DNA of 7,996 nt from a bacterium. Its GTDB lineage: Bacteria; Ratteibacteria; UBA8468; B48-G9; JAFGKM01. The DNA is taken from the NCBI GenBank assembly GCA_021160565.1, contig JAGHCG010000122.1:1-7996 (forward strand). The letters are read 5' to 3'. The notes under the pieces were generated by a model. That model was not told the origin of the DNA. It worked only from the letters and a program-made list of their open reading frames with translations, and searched no databases. Every line of letters begins with the position of its first letter. The first letter of the stretch is position 1. Both the position numbers and the translations under genes were made by a program. Below, one piece after another: positions 1-7,004 of the stretch.

Positions 1-2
1 CT

Positions 3-998
3 TCAAGTGCAACCTGTGTTCTTCATCATAACTGTATTCCTGTTTTTGTTGATATAGATTATGAGACTATGAATATTGATGTGAATAAAATAGAAGATGC
101 AATAACAGAAAAAACAAAAGCAATTCTTGTAGTTCACCTTCATGGTCTCCCTGTGGATATGGATAGGGTAAAAGAAATTGCCCAGAAATATAATTTGAAA
201 ATAATTGAAGATGCCTGTCAGGCGCATGGTGCAAAATTTAAAGGAAAGAAGGTTGGTACTTTTGGAGATTGTGCTGCTTTCAGTTTCAACCAAAATAAAT
301 GTTTATGTTCAGGAGAAGGTGGAATGTTTGTAACTAATGATGAGGAAATTTATGAAAGAGCAAAAATGTTATGGTCATTTGGAGAAACAAGAAGACCGGT
401 TGAGGAAAGAGATTATCACGCCTATGCTCTTGGCTGGATGTACAGAAACAATGATTTAACCGCTGCCTTTGGGAGGGCACAACTTACAAAACTTGATTAT
501 TACATTGAAGTACAGAGAGAAAATGCTTCTGTTCTTCTTGAAAAATTGAAAGATATAAAAGGACTTTTACTTCCTGTTGAACCAGAAGGATTCACACATA
601 ACTGGTATAACTTCACCGTTCATATAGATGGAGAAGCGCTTGGATACAGAGGAAATCCATCTATTCTGAGAGATACCATTATGAAAGCACTTCAGGCAGA
701 GGGAGTTCCTGTTTCAATATGGCAGAGATTTATTTTACCAAGAATGACTGTTTTTCAGGCAAAGAACGCTTATGGAAAAGGATGTCCATGGAAATGCTCC
801 CATTCAAGAGAAGTTTCTTACAATCCAGAGGATTACCCGATTGCACAGAAACACTGCGATACACATTTTGGTATGACAACTCCTTTAAGGGCTCCAAATG
901 ATAGAAAGGTTGCTGAACTTGTCGCAGAAAGTTTTATAAAAGTATTTGAAAACATTGATGAAATTAAAACCATCTTGAACCAAGAAGATTGGGATTGA
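3..998 (+). CDS. DegT/DnrJ/EryC1/StrS-family PLP aminotransferase, 5' end cut off by the window
   Basis: The reading frame is open to the left edge, so the first ATG (69) is internal: the residues before it, ending VFVDIDYETMNID, are family sequence. About 331 residues are visible; the family usually has 370-400, so only the N-terminal tip is missing. Counting from the Met at 69, Asp48 in IIEDACQAHGA is the residue that pairs with the PLP pyridine nitrogen, and Lys77 in SFNQNKCLCSGEGG is the Schiff-base lysine. The late CPWKC motif (around nt 782-796) resembles the inosose/AHBA-type branch. Known family role: Glu- or Gln-dependent amination of keto-sugars or keto-cyclitols in the cytoplasm. 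The keto substrate here is unknown. It is the only + strand gene, and its last 35 bp overlap the 3' end of the convergent sulfatase gene. Family call very sure; subfamily weak. Confidence 0.93.
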   Translation, partial: SSATCVLHHNCIPVFVDIDYETMNIDVNKIEDAITEKTKAILVVHLHGLPVDMDRVKEIAQKYNLKIIEDACQAHGAKFKGKKVGTFGDCAAFSFNQNKCLCSGEGGMFVTNDEEIYERAKMLWSFGETRRPVEERDYHAYALGWMYRNNDLTAAFGRAQLTKLDYYIEVQRENASVLLEKLKDIKGLLLPVEPEGFTHNWYNFTVHIDGEALGYRGNPSILRDTIMKALQAEGVPVSIWQRFILPRMTVFQAKNAYGKGCPWKCSHSREVSYNPEDYPIAQKHCDTHFGMTTPLRAPNDRKVAELVAESFIKVFENIDEIKTILNQEDWD

Positions 999-2448
999 AA
1001 TTCCTGTCTTCTTTGTATTTTGACTTTTTGAGTTTACCTTTTTCCAGAATTTTTCCATCTTCATTTTCAATACACCATTCTATAAGAGTTTCTCTCATTT
1101 TTTTCAATAATCCCTTATATTTTCCTGTTTGCACAAGATTTTTCAGTTCGTAAGGGTCTTCTTCAAGATTATAAAGTTCCTCTATTCCTTCAACTTCATT
1201 GTAAATATATTTCCATTCTCCTTTCCTCACCATATAGGACTGGTCAGGACTTTCTCCTGTCTGAGAGACAATAAATTCTCGTCCTTTTCCATCAATAAAA
1301 TTCATCAGGTTTTCTCCATCAACAGGATATTCCAGTGGTGTTCCTGTAAAGTAAGAAAGTGTGGGTAGAATATCGTGAAGGCCAGCAAAATTTTTAACTT
1401 TTTTATTTTTAAACTTTTTTTGAGGTACATATAAAAGAAGTGGAATTCTCACTGAACCTTCAAGAAAACAACTTTTAAAAAATATTCCAAAATCCCCAAG
1501 TAAATCTCCATGGTCAGAAGTAAATATAATAATTGTTTTTTCAAAAATCCCTTTTTCTTTCAAAAATTTTATAACCTTTCCTATCATTTCATCCTGTAAA
1601 GAAACCAGCGCATGGTAATGTGCTTTTGCTACTTTAACTGTTGCTGGAGAAATTTTATCCCATCCATATTTAAAATGTCTGTCGTAAAGATATGGATTTT
1701 TATATTTGAGTAATTCAAGATTTCCTACTGGTTCCGGGATTTCTTTTGGATTATATAATCTGTTATATGGAAAAGGTGGGTCATAAGGCGAATGAGGTTT
1801 TGGAAAAGACATCCAGATGAAAAAAGGTTTGTTTCTGTTTATTTTTATGTGTTTTTCAATCACTTTTTTTGTCCTTTCTGCAACCCATACATCAACATAA
1901 TGTTTTTTGGGAAGAGGTGAAACAACCGGGTGAACATCATTATTTCCTGTTCCATGTGCTCTGTCAAATCCAACCCATCCTACCTTTTTCAGGTAATCAT
2001 GATAATCTTCCAACCCTTCCTTTTTGCCCTCTGGATCAAATAAATTCAAAATTCTTCCTTCTTCTGTCAACTCAGCATACTCAAATCCATGAAGTAATCT
2101 TGGTTTATCTGGTGGTGAATATGGAACATAATGAAGTTTTCCAATCGCATAAGTTGAATATCCATACCTTTTGAAATGCTCTGCTATTTTATTCTGTCCA
2201 TCTTTTATCTTTCCGCTGTTTGATTTCCTCCCTGTTGCTTTATGAGAGTAATTTCCTGTTGTTATGGACGCTCTTGCAGGAACACAGATTGGATTTGTTG
2301 TATACGCATTTTCAAAAATAACTCCTTCCTTTGCAAGTTTTTCAAGATTTGGAGTTTTCACAAACTCATTTCCATAAGGAGAAATTGCATCAAATCTCAA
2401 CTGGTCTGCTGTAATAAGTAGAACGTTATACTTTACTTTCTTTTCCAT
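964..2448 (-). CDS. Cys-type sulfatase (alkaline phosphatase superfamily), apparently cytoplasmic
   Basis: The 494-residue protein has the sulfatase signature C-x-P-x-R as Cys55-Val-Pro-Ala-Arg59, followed by ASITTG; Cys55 would be converted to formylglycine. Other family landmarks are Asp15-Gln16 (N-terminal metal ligands, ADQLR form), Gly103-Lys104-Leu-His106, Lys217 and His219 in FPKPHSPYDPP, Asp312-His313 in TSDHGD, and Lys325. The ADQ, GKLHY and SDHGDLLGD forms look closest to choline-sulfatase-like and S1-family enzymes. No signal peptide is visible: the N-terminus goes straight into the first beta strand (KYNVLLITADQ). It would hydrolyse a sulfate ester (sugar or small molecule); a phosphonate or phosphate ester is a less likely alternative. 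The start overlaps the end of the ceramidase-like gene by 16 bp, and no Shine-Dalgarno sequence lies before the ATG, so translation is probably coupled. No maturase gene is in the window. Confidence 0.92.
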   Translation of the reverse strand: MEKKVKYNVLLITADQLRFDAISPYGNEFVKTPNLEKLAKEGVIFENAYTTNPICVPARASITTGNYSHKATGRKSNSGKIKDGQNKIAEHFKRYGYSTYAIGKLHYVPYSPPDKPRLLHGFEYAELTEEGRILNLFDPEGKKEGLEDYHDYLKKVGWVGFDRAHGTGNNDVHPVVSPLPKKHYVDVWVAERTKKVIEKHIKINRNKPFFIWMSFPKPHSPYDPPFPYNRLYNPKEIPEPVGNLELLKYKNPYLYDRHFKYGWDKISPATVKVAKAHYHALVSLQDEMIGKVIKFLKEKGIFEKTIIIFTSDHGDLLGDFGIFFKSCFLEGSVRIPLLLYVPQKKFKNKKVKNFAGLHDILPTLSYFTGTPLEYPVDGENLMNFIDGKGREFIVSQTGESPDQSYMVRKGEWKYIYNEVEGIEELYNLEEDPYELKNLVQTGKYKGLLKKMRETLIEWCIENEDGKILEKGKLKKSKYKEDRNFNPNLLGSRWF

Positions 2449-3752
2449 AATTTATACAGAAGATTACATGTTTTATCTACAATTTTATAACCGGCAAAAG
2501 GTTCAAGCCGTGTCCAGTAAATTGTTTCTCCAGAATATCCTCCTCCAAGATAACCATAAATTGTGGGACAGTATCCACTCCATCCATTTGTAAGTTGAGA
2601 TATTATTGTAATTGGGAAAGGACTTCTTCTCTTTATATCGAGCCCAAATTGACAGTAGAATTCACATGGATTTGTTGCTATTGCAAGTTCTCCTATTCTT
2701 ACCACATGCAATGGTAATTTTTCAAAGGGATTATCTTTGAATTCTTCATACAATTTCAAAACACTTTCTTTAAGAACAAAATCCCATCTTCCAGATTTTT
2801 CAACACCATCTTCAACAACTTTTCTGGCTTCTTCAATTTCTTCCTCTGATGGAATTCGGACAGAAACTTCAAGTTCTTCAAAAACTGTATCTATCGTAAG
2901 ATTTTCTTTTCTTTCTGAATTTCCAATAATTCTCATTGTTTCTCCTGCCAGAAGAGTCCCAACTTCTTTCAACCTTCTCTCTTTATCTTCCCTATTCATT
3001 CTGTCAGGATGAAGCATATCCCAGGGAGAAGTATCTCCACTTGCTCCCTGAAAATAAAGCACAGGGATTTTTTTCCCAAGAATTTCTCTTATCAATCTTC
3101 TTGCTTCACCTGGAAAATCTGCCGAAACAAAAAGAGCATTTTCAACACAGGTAGCATGGCAGGTATTGTTATGAGATACAAAAACAATTTCATTTTTATC
3201 CTTTTCTCCAAATAAAACTATATGCTCATCATCTTTCGGTCCTTCAAGCCCTGTAAATTCTTCTCTTTTGCTATCTCCATACATTGTATGAGTCCCATCT
3301 TCCCAGCATAATCTCCTGTTATATCCTATGTGTGCCTTCCCCTTTCCATACCCAATTTTTACCTTTTCAGAATTATTTATCGCCTCAACTGAAACTTCAA
3401 CAAGGGCATTTTTGAGAAATCCCAGATATTCTACATTCAAAGGCATATCCAGTCTCTCTATGGCAACCATTGGACCTGCATGAGTATGAGTACAGCAAAT
3501 TATTATATTTTCCTCTGGAATATCTGTTTTCTCACCTATCTTTTTAATCACTTCTTTTACATATTCTCTTTTCAAAGCAACAAGGTCACAGGAGATAAAA
3601 AGAACTTTTTCTTTTTCATCCGTAAGAAACAAAGCATTTGCTTCAAGGTCATCTCTTATTCTTTCAGCAATTCTCGGATATAACTGTCCTGCAAGATGGT
3701 CTCCAACTTTACAATTGATAACTCTGAAACTTCCACCTGCAAAAATTCCCAT
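2433..3752 (-). CDS. Neutral/alkaline ceramidase-like hydrolase, catalytic domain only
   Basis: The 439 residues match the N-terminal catalytic domain of neutral/alkaline non-lysosomal ceramidases (NEUT_CER type). Visible landmarks are CTHTHAGP (His89, His91), the second histidine region CHATC (His199) followed by VSADFPGEA, the nucleophile motif FQGASGDTSP (Ser242, matching the GDVSP serine of known ceramidases), Glu364 in NPCEFYCQFG and Tyr394 in GWSGYCPT. These reproduce the His/His/Glu/Tyr zinc set. True ceramidases are secreted, about 650 residues or more, and carry a C-terminal Ig-like domain. This protein has no signal peptide and stops after the catalytic domain. The substrate is therefore probably not ceramide; an amide-bond substrate in the cytoplasm is inferred. 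The start is ATG at 3752, with only a weak AGGG about 10 bases upstream. It overlaps the following sulfatase start by 16 bp. Confidence 0.88.
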   Translation of the reverse strand: MGIFAGGSFRVINCKVGDHLAGQLYPRIAERIRDDLEANALFLTDEKEKVLFISCDLVALKREYVKEVIKKIGEKTDIPEENIIICCTHTHAGPMVAIERLDMPLNVEYLGFLKNALVEVSVEAINNSEKVKIGYGKGKAHIGYNRRLCWEDGTHTMYGDSKREEFTGLEGPKDDEHIVLFGEKDKNEIVFVSHNNTCHATCVENALFVSADFPGEARRLIREILGKKIPVLYFQGASGDTSPWDMLHPDRMNREDKERRLKEVGTLLAGETMRIIGNSERKENLTIDTVFEELEVSVRIPSEEEIEEARKVVEDGVEKSGRWDFVLKESVLKLYEEFKDNPFEKLPLHVVRIGELAIATNPCEFYCQFGLDIKRRSPFPITIISQLTNGWSGYCPTIYGYLGGGYSGETIYWTRLEPFAGYKIVDKTCNLLYKLWKRK

Positions 3753-3759
3753 TTTTTAT

Positions 3760-3775
3760 TTACCCTATTACCCTA
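3760..3775. repeat. Perfect 2 x 8-bp tandem repeat TTACCCTA
   Basis: Two adjacent copies of TTACCCTA lie just before the ceramidase-like start. On the - strand they read TAGGGTAATAGGGTAA, and the proximal AGGG serves as the only, weak Shine-Dalgarno candidate. The duplication may simply duplicate the ribosome binding site; an operator role cannot be excluded. Confidence 0.6.
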
Positions 3776-3802
3776 TAAAGTAAACTTTTTGGCTTTCCTT
3801 CA

Positions 3803-3831
3803 CTGTTATCATAAATCCGTTTATCCGTCAA
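3803..3831 (-). promoter_or_regulatory. Possible weak sigma-70-type promoter for the ceramidase-like/sulfatase pair
   Basis: On the - strand TTGACG (3831-3826) matches five of six bases of a -35 box. At 17-bp spacing the -10 position is TAACAG (3808-3803), only three of six. The site lies in the only sizeable gap within the - strand gene run, 51-79 bp before the ATG at 3752. No terminator-like hairpin was seen after the upstream MDR gene, so read-through is equally likely. Speculative. Confidence 0.2.
3815..3828. repeat. Direct repeat of ATCCGT at 8-bp spacing
   Basis: ATCCGT occurs at 3815-3820 and again at 3823-3828, in the same 88-bp spacer as the TTACCCTA repeat and with the same 8-bp period. 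On the - strand this is ACGGATAAACGGAT, next to the TTGACG box. It could be an operator half-site pair or chance. Confidence 0.4.
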
Positions 3832-3840
3832 ATTTCAAAA

Positions 3841-4827
3841 TTACTTCCATTCAATAAGAACTCCCTTAATTTTTTTATTTCCTTTTATTAACTCCGAATA
3901 TGTCTTTGAAATTTCTTTTTTAGCAATCCTGTGAGATATTAATTTTTCAATTTTCAAAATACCATCTCTGAGATATTCCATTGAAAGAACCCTGTTTTTA
4001 ACTTGCCAGAAAGGATAATACGGCACCTTTTCAACAGGACATTTCGGCTGATGAGCACCAATAATGGTGAGTTCTTTTCCCACAATATCATCATGGAGAG
4101 CAAAGGATATTAAATCATTTGTATAAGAAGAGAGAACCAACCTCCCCCACCAACCCAGAATTTCTTTTCCAATATTTACAGGAGAGGCCTTACCTGTTGC
4201 CTCAATTACCACATCAAGCATTTTCCCATCTGTTATTTCTGAGATGATATCTTTTATGTTTTCTCTATCAGGATTTAAACATAAATCCGCTCCATATTCT
4301 TTTGCTATTTCAAGTTTTTCATCATCTATATCAATGGCAATTACAGGTTTTGCTCCACAAATTTTTGCTATCTGCATACATAAAGAACCAACTACTCCCT
4401 GCCCCAGAACTCCAACACTTTCACCTAACCTTACATTTGCTCTTTCAACAATATGAAATGCCACACTTCCAAGTATTCCTACTGTTGCAATATCCGGAGA
4501 TACTCCTTCAGGCACTTTTACAATAAATTGAGGTATTGCTTTTACCTTTACATAAGAAGCATGTGGAGCAAGAGCAAGAATCCTCTCTCCCTCTTCAATT
4601 TTCACTTTCTCTCCTTTTCTCTCAACTATTCCAACAAGAGAATAACCCAGACCAATTTCCCTTTTTTCTTTTTCAGCCATTTTTATTGAGGCAATTTCTG
4701 TGCCAATACTGACCTGGGACCACTCTGCCTTTATCAATATTTCATCTTCTGCCAGTTTATCAATAATTTCTTCTCTTAAAACAACCTCTTTCCCGTCAAA
4801 AATCACCCTTTCACTCCTCACTTCCAT
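3841..4827 (-). CDS. Medium-chain dehydrogenase/reductase (zinc-type alcohol dehydrogenase-like) lacking zinc ligands
   Basis: The protein has 328 residues, short for the ~345-residue MDR family. It has a GroES-like N-terminal fold and then a Rossmann domain with GQGVVG at 142-147 and Asp166 at the end of the second strand (VIAIDID), indicating NAD rather than NADP. The usual catalytic zinc motifs (Cys-x-x-Gly/Ser, then GHE) are replaced by SIGTE at 40-44 and GYSLVG at 61-66. The four-cysteine structural zinc lobe is also absent. Gly-Thr-Glu plus the later APHA (87-90) recall the MDR subgroup that includes BchC-like dehydrogenases. It likely oxidises or reduces a polyol or sugar derivative in the cytoplasm; the substrate is unknown. 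The start is ATG at 4827 with AGGAGG eight bases upstream. The start overlaps the 3' end of a degraded reading frame by 17 bp. Confidence 0.88.
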   Translation of the reverse strand: MEVRSERVIFDGKEVVLREEIIDKLAEDEILIKAEWSQVSIGTEIASIKMAEKEKREIGLGYSLVGIVERKGEKVKIEEGERILALAPHASYVKVKAIPQFIVKVPEGVSPDIATVGILGSVAFHIVERANVRLGESVGVLGQGVVGSLCMQIAKICGAKPVIAIDIDDEKLEIAKEYGADLCLNPDRENIKDIISEITDGKMLDVVIEATGKASPVNIGKEILGWWGRLVLSSYTNDLISFALHDDIVGKELTIIGAHQPKCPVEKVPYYPFWQVKNRVLSMEYLRDGILKIEKLISHRIAKKEISKTYSELIKGNKKIKGVLIEWK

Positions 4828-5134
4828 TTCCCCTTCCTCCTATGGTGTAAGAAAGACAAAGATAGACACTTTCTCCACTTTCACATTTCTTTATTTCCTT
4901 TTTAAATTCCAGTTTTATGTATCTTCCATCATATTCCACAATTGAAGATTTTTCTCCACACCAGAAATTTCCACCAGACAGTCATGTAAACTTAAAAATT
5001 AAGGTTTAAAAAGCCATTTACGAAGTATTAATACTCCATCAAAATATTTTGAAACCTCTATATTGAAAGAGCCATTCTCTATCATTATTTTTCCCTTTCT
5101 ATCCGGATGAAATTTTCTGGTATAAAAACGTCAC
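4811..5134 (-). pseudogene. Degraded small gene (about 107 codons originally), family not recognised
   Basis: A candidate GTG start at 5134 lies six bases after the isomerase stop, with GAGGG nine bases before it. Its frame stops at once (TAG 5101-5099). Reading one frame over gives 43 plausible residues (5130-5002) including FHPDRKGKIMIENGSF and KYFDGVLIL, then TAA at 5001. Returning to the GTG frame gives 56 residues (4981-4813, preceded directly by TGA) including SGGNFWCGEKSSIVEYDGRY and ESVYLCLSYTIGG, then TGA at 4813-4811 inside the MDR start. Both segments read like soluble protein of local composition. The first frame change could be one extra T in the T5 run at 5124-5128; the second lies around 4982-5015. 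Two shifts that cancel, plus stops, indicate a decayed gene rather than chance. I do not recognise the family. Alternatively these are two chance frames in a long spacer. Confidence 0.55.
4836..4841 (-). promoter_or_regulatory. Ribosome binding site AGGAGG of the MDR gene
   Basis: AGGAGG lies 8 bases before the ATG at 4827 and fixes the start. It sits inside the last codons (Ile-Gly-Gly-Arg) of the degraded upstream reading frame, so this site may have been kept by selection on the MDR gene after the upstream frame decayed. Confidence 0.85.
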
Positions 5135-5139
5135 CTATA

Positions 5140-6000
5140 TTATCCCTCAAGTAATTCTCGGAAATAGATAATGTCGTTTTTAACTTTTAAATCAGGATCT
5201 CCATAACTGCCCGGATATTCAAATGTAAAACTTCCTCTATAATTTCTTTCCTTTAACTTTAAAACTATAAACCTGTAATCAATCTCTCCTTCCTTAATTG
5301 ATGTAAAGAAAAAAGAAAAGTCTCCATTTTCAGGCATATCAACTATTTTCCTTAAATTTTTTGTATGAGAGTGTATTATATATGGAAAGAGCAAATTTAA
5401 CACATCTTCAACTTTATATTCCTGCTTTCTCAAATAAAGATTTCCATAGTCAAAATTTATTTTTACATATTCAGAGTTTATCATTTTCAGAAGTTTCAAA
5501 GTTGATTCAGGAGTATCGTGTATGAGACACCCGTGGATCTCTACAGCGAGATAAATTTTTTCCCTTTCAGCAATTCTGGAAATTTTTTTAAATGTTTGTG
5601 CTGCCCTTTCAAAATGAAATTCTTTTGCAATTGCTGAACCATTTTTATCATATTCAATATATTTAGCATCTTTTGAGAGAAGAGTACTTGCTGCCATTGT
5701 GTTGATAAGTTCTATATTGAGATGTTTTTTTGCAAAATGGATAATTTCAGCAAACATTTCTATTTCCTTATCTGCATTTTCAAACTCCTCTTCTTTAACT
5801 GTTCTAACAGGTCTGTGGAGTATAACGTTTTTCAATTTATATTTTTCCTTCAATTCTTTAAAAAGAAGAATTTCTTCTTCTGCTTTTTCGTATGAGATGC
5901 CAATTTCAACTCCATCAAACCCGAATTCAGATGCTTTTTTAAAAAGTGTTTCAACAGGATAATTCTTATAACTATTCTGGTGCAGGTAAATTTCATTCAT
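5140..6000 (-). CDS. Sugar phosphate isomerase/epimerase-like TIM-barrel protein (xylose isomerase-like fold)
   Basis: The 286-residue protein has the AP_endonuc_2/xylose-isomerase-like fold: the early FGFDGVEIG strand (26-34), then the metal set Glu154 (LAVEIHG), Asp184 (INFDYGN), His212 (HSHTKN) and Glu261 (FTFEYPG), and the GEIDYR segment (238-243) typical of the loop before the last strand. Family members (IolE, hydroxypyruvate isomerase, tagatose 3-epimerase) isomerise, epimerise or dehydrate keto-sugars and inososes with a divalent metal in the cytoplasm. Which reaction occurs here cannot be decided. The length of about 280 is normal. The start codon overlaps the Gfo/Idh stop as ATGA (4 bp), and GGAGGT lies nine bases upstream, so the pair is almost certainly co-translated. 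This fits an oxidation-then-isomerisation pathway. Confidence 0.9.
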   Translation of the reverse strand: MNEIYLHQNSYKNYPVETLFKKASEFGFDGVEIGISYEKAEEEILLFKELKEKYKLKNVILHRPVRTVKEEEFENADKEIEMFAEIIHFAKKHLNIELINTMAASTLLSKDAKYIEYDKNGSAIAKEFHFERAAQTFKKISRIAEREKIYLAVEIHGCLIHDTPESTLKLLKMINSEYVKINFDYGNLYLRKQEYKVEDVLNLLFPYIIHSHTKNLRKIVDMPENGDFSFFFTSIKEGEIDYRFIVLKLKERNYRGSFTFEYPGSYGDPDLKVKNDIIYFRELLEG

Positions 6001-7001
6001 AATTTTATTACCTCCTTTTTTCTTGCTGATTCAATTATTTTCTCAATTATAAAAATCTGTTTTAAAACCTGTTCCGGTTTAACTGCCTGCTCTTCCCCTT
6101 TTCTTAAAACCCCATAAACATTGTCATAAAAACTCCCTGTAAAATCTCCCATTTCTCTTTCATCCCCTTTCAGTCTTGTCTCAAGAATTTCAGGTATAAA
6201 GGAAGATGCCTGCCCTGTAGTTCGTGAATTTTTCCTCACAAGGTCATATTTATTATACACATTTTCCTGCCAGATACTTCCCTTATCTCCAGCAGCATAC
6301 CAGTAAAAATGAGGACTTTTTTTATTGTCATCAGGAAGTTGAGAAATGCTGACAACAACACCACTTTTAAATCTTATTACTGAATAAACAAAACCAAGGT
6401 TTTCCCATCTTTCTTCGGGATTTTCAACCACTCCCATAATCTCCACAGGTGAGTCAAAATCAAGCAAATAAAGAATACAATCAACAAAGTGTGGCATAAA
6501 TTCATATATGTGCCCTTTATAATCAGGATTTATACTTCTTTTAACTTCTATAAATTTAACCTTCCCCACAACTTTTTTATCTATTGCTTCTTTAAAAAAC
6601 ATAAATCCTAAATTCCACCTCTGATTCTGATAAGGAAAAAGAAAAACATTATTTTTTCTACTTTCCTCAATCATTTTTTCACATTCTTCTGTTGTAATAC
6701 ACATCGGTTTTTCTACAACCACATTTTTACCTGCTTTCATTGTCTTGATAGCAATAGGAAAGTGTGTTGAGTGAGGTCTTGTCGCAATAATAACAAGTTC
6801 AATATCTTTCTGCTTTAAAAATTCCTCAATACTATCAAACGTTTTTACCCCAAATCTTTTTTCAACCACTGCTAACTTTTCCCTGTCAATATCACAAAAG
6901 GAAACTATTTCAAACTTGTCTTTTCTTTCAAGCAGTAATCTTCCGTGAATATTACATCCAGCAGAGCCAGCCCCAATTATTCCAACTTTTATCTTTCCCA
7001 T
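5997..7001 (-). CDS. Gfo/Idh/MocA-family NAD(P)-dependent oxidoreductase
   Basis: The protein has 334 residues, normal for the family. The N-terminal Rossmann fold has GAGSAG at 10-15 and Asp37 after the second strand (FCDIDREK), favouring NAD(H). The family EKP motif is at 97-99 (VVVEKPMCIT), with Lys98 as the catalytic lysine. His171 and Asp174 in MPHFVDCI correspond to the C-terminal catalytic His and Asp of the usual G-x-H-x-x-D region. QNQRWN at 125-130 is a typical substrate-domain segment. Relatives oxidise inositols, sugars or amino-sugars, or reduce keto forms, in the cytoplasm. The start is ATG at 7001, with AGGTGA overlapping the stop of the URO-D-like gene three bases upstream. 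The stop overlaps the isomerase start by 4 bp. Substrate not predictable; with the isomerase it suggests polyol or sugar catabolism. Confidence 0.93.
   Translation of the reverse strand: MGKIKVGIIGAGSAGCNIHGRLLLERKDKFEIVSFCDIDREKLAVVEKRFGVKTFDSIEEFLKQKDIELVIIATRPHSTHFPIAIKTMKAGKNVVVEKPMCITTEECEKMIEESRKNNVFLFPYQNQRWNLGFMFFKEAIDKKVVGKVKFIEVKRSINPDYKGHIYEFMPHFVDCILYLLDFDSPVEIMGVVENPEERWENLGFVYSVIRFKSGVVVSISQLPDDNKKSPHFYWYAAGDKGSIWQENVYNKYDLVRKNSRTTGQASSFIPEILETRLKGDEREMGDFTGSFYDNVYGVLRKGEEQAVKPEQVLKQIFIIEKIIESARKKEVIKL
6010..6015 (-). promoter_or_regulatory. Ribosome binding site GGAGGT of the isomerase-like gene
   Basis: GGAGGT lies inside the last codons of the Gfo/Idh gene, nine bases before the ATG at 6000. 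It confirms that start and the tight coupling of the two genes. Confidence 0.85.
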
Positions 7002-7004
7002 TTT

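Noticed and set aside
973..985. Small hairpin TCTTG-AAC-CAAGA in the convergent overlap, followed by a few T on the - strand, as a possible terminator.
   Set aside because: Only five A/T-rich pairs, inside both coding sequences, and no proper T-run directly after the stem.
1129..1368. + strand ORF of 79 codons inside the sulfatase gene, and similar + strand ORFs at 1869-2174, 2737-3215, 3480-3683, 4244-4689 and 5699-5962.
   Set aside because: These lie opposite well-supported - strand genes, are rich in Phe/Ser/Leu as expected of antisense shadows, and show no recognisable motif.
3759..3776. The - strand tandem TAGGGTAATAGGGTAA resembles the 18-bp I-SceI homing endonuclease site.
   Set aside because: It is two 8-bp repeats; the similarity needs mismatches and a gap, and there is no intron or endonuclease gene nearby.
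4700..4945. + strand ORF of 81 codons across the MDR start and the adjoining gap.
   Set aside because: It is antisense to the MDR gene start and to the better-supported - strand remnant, with low-complexity Ser/Phe composition.
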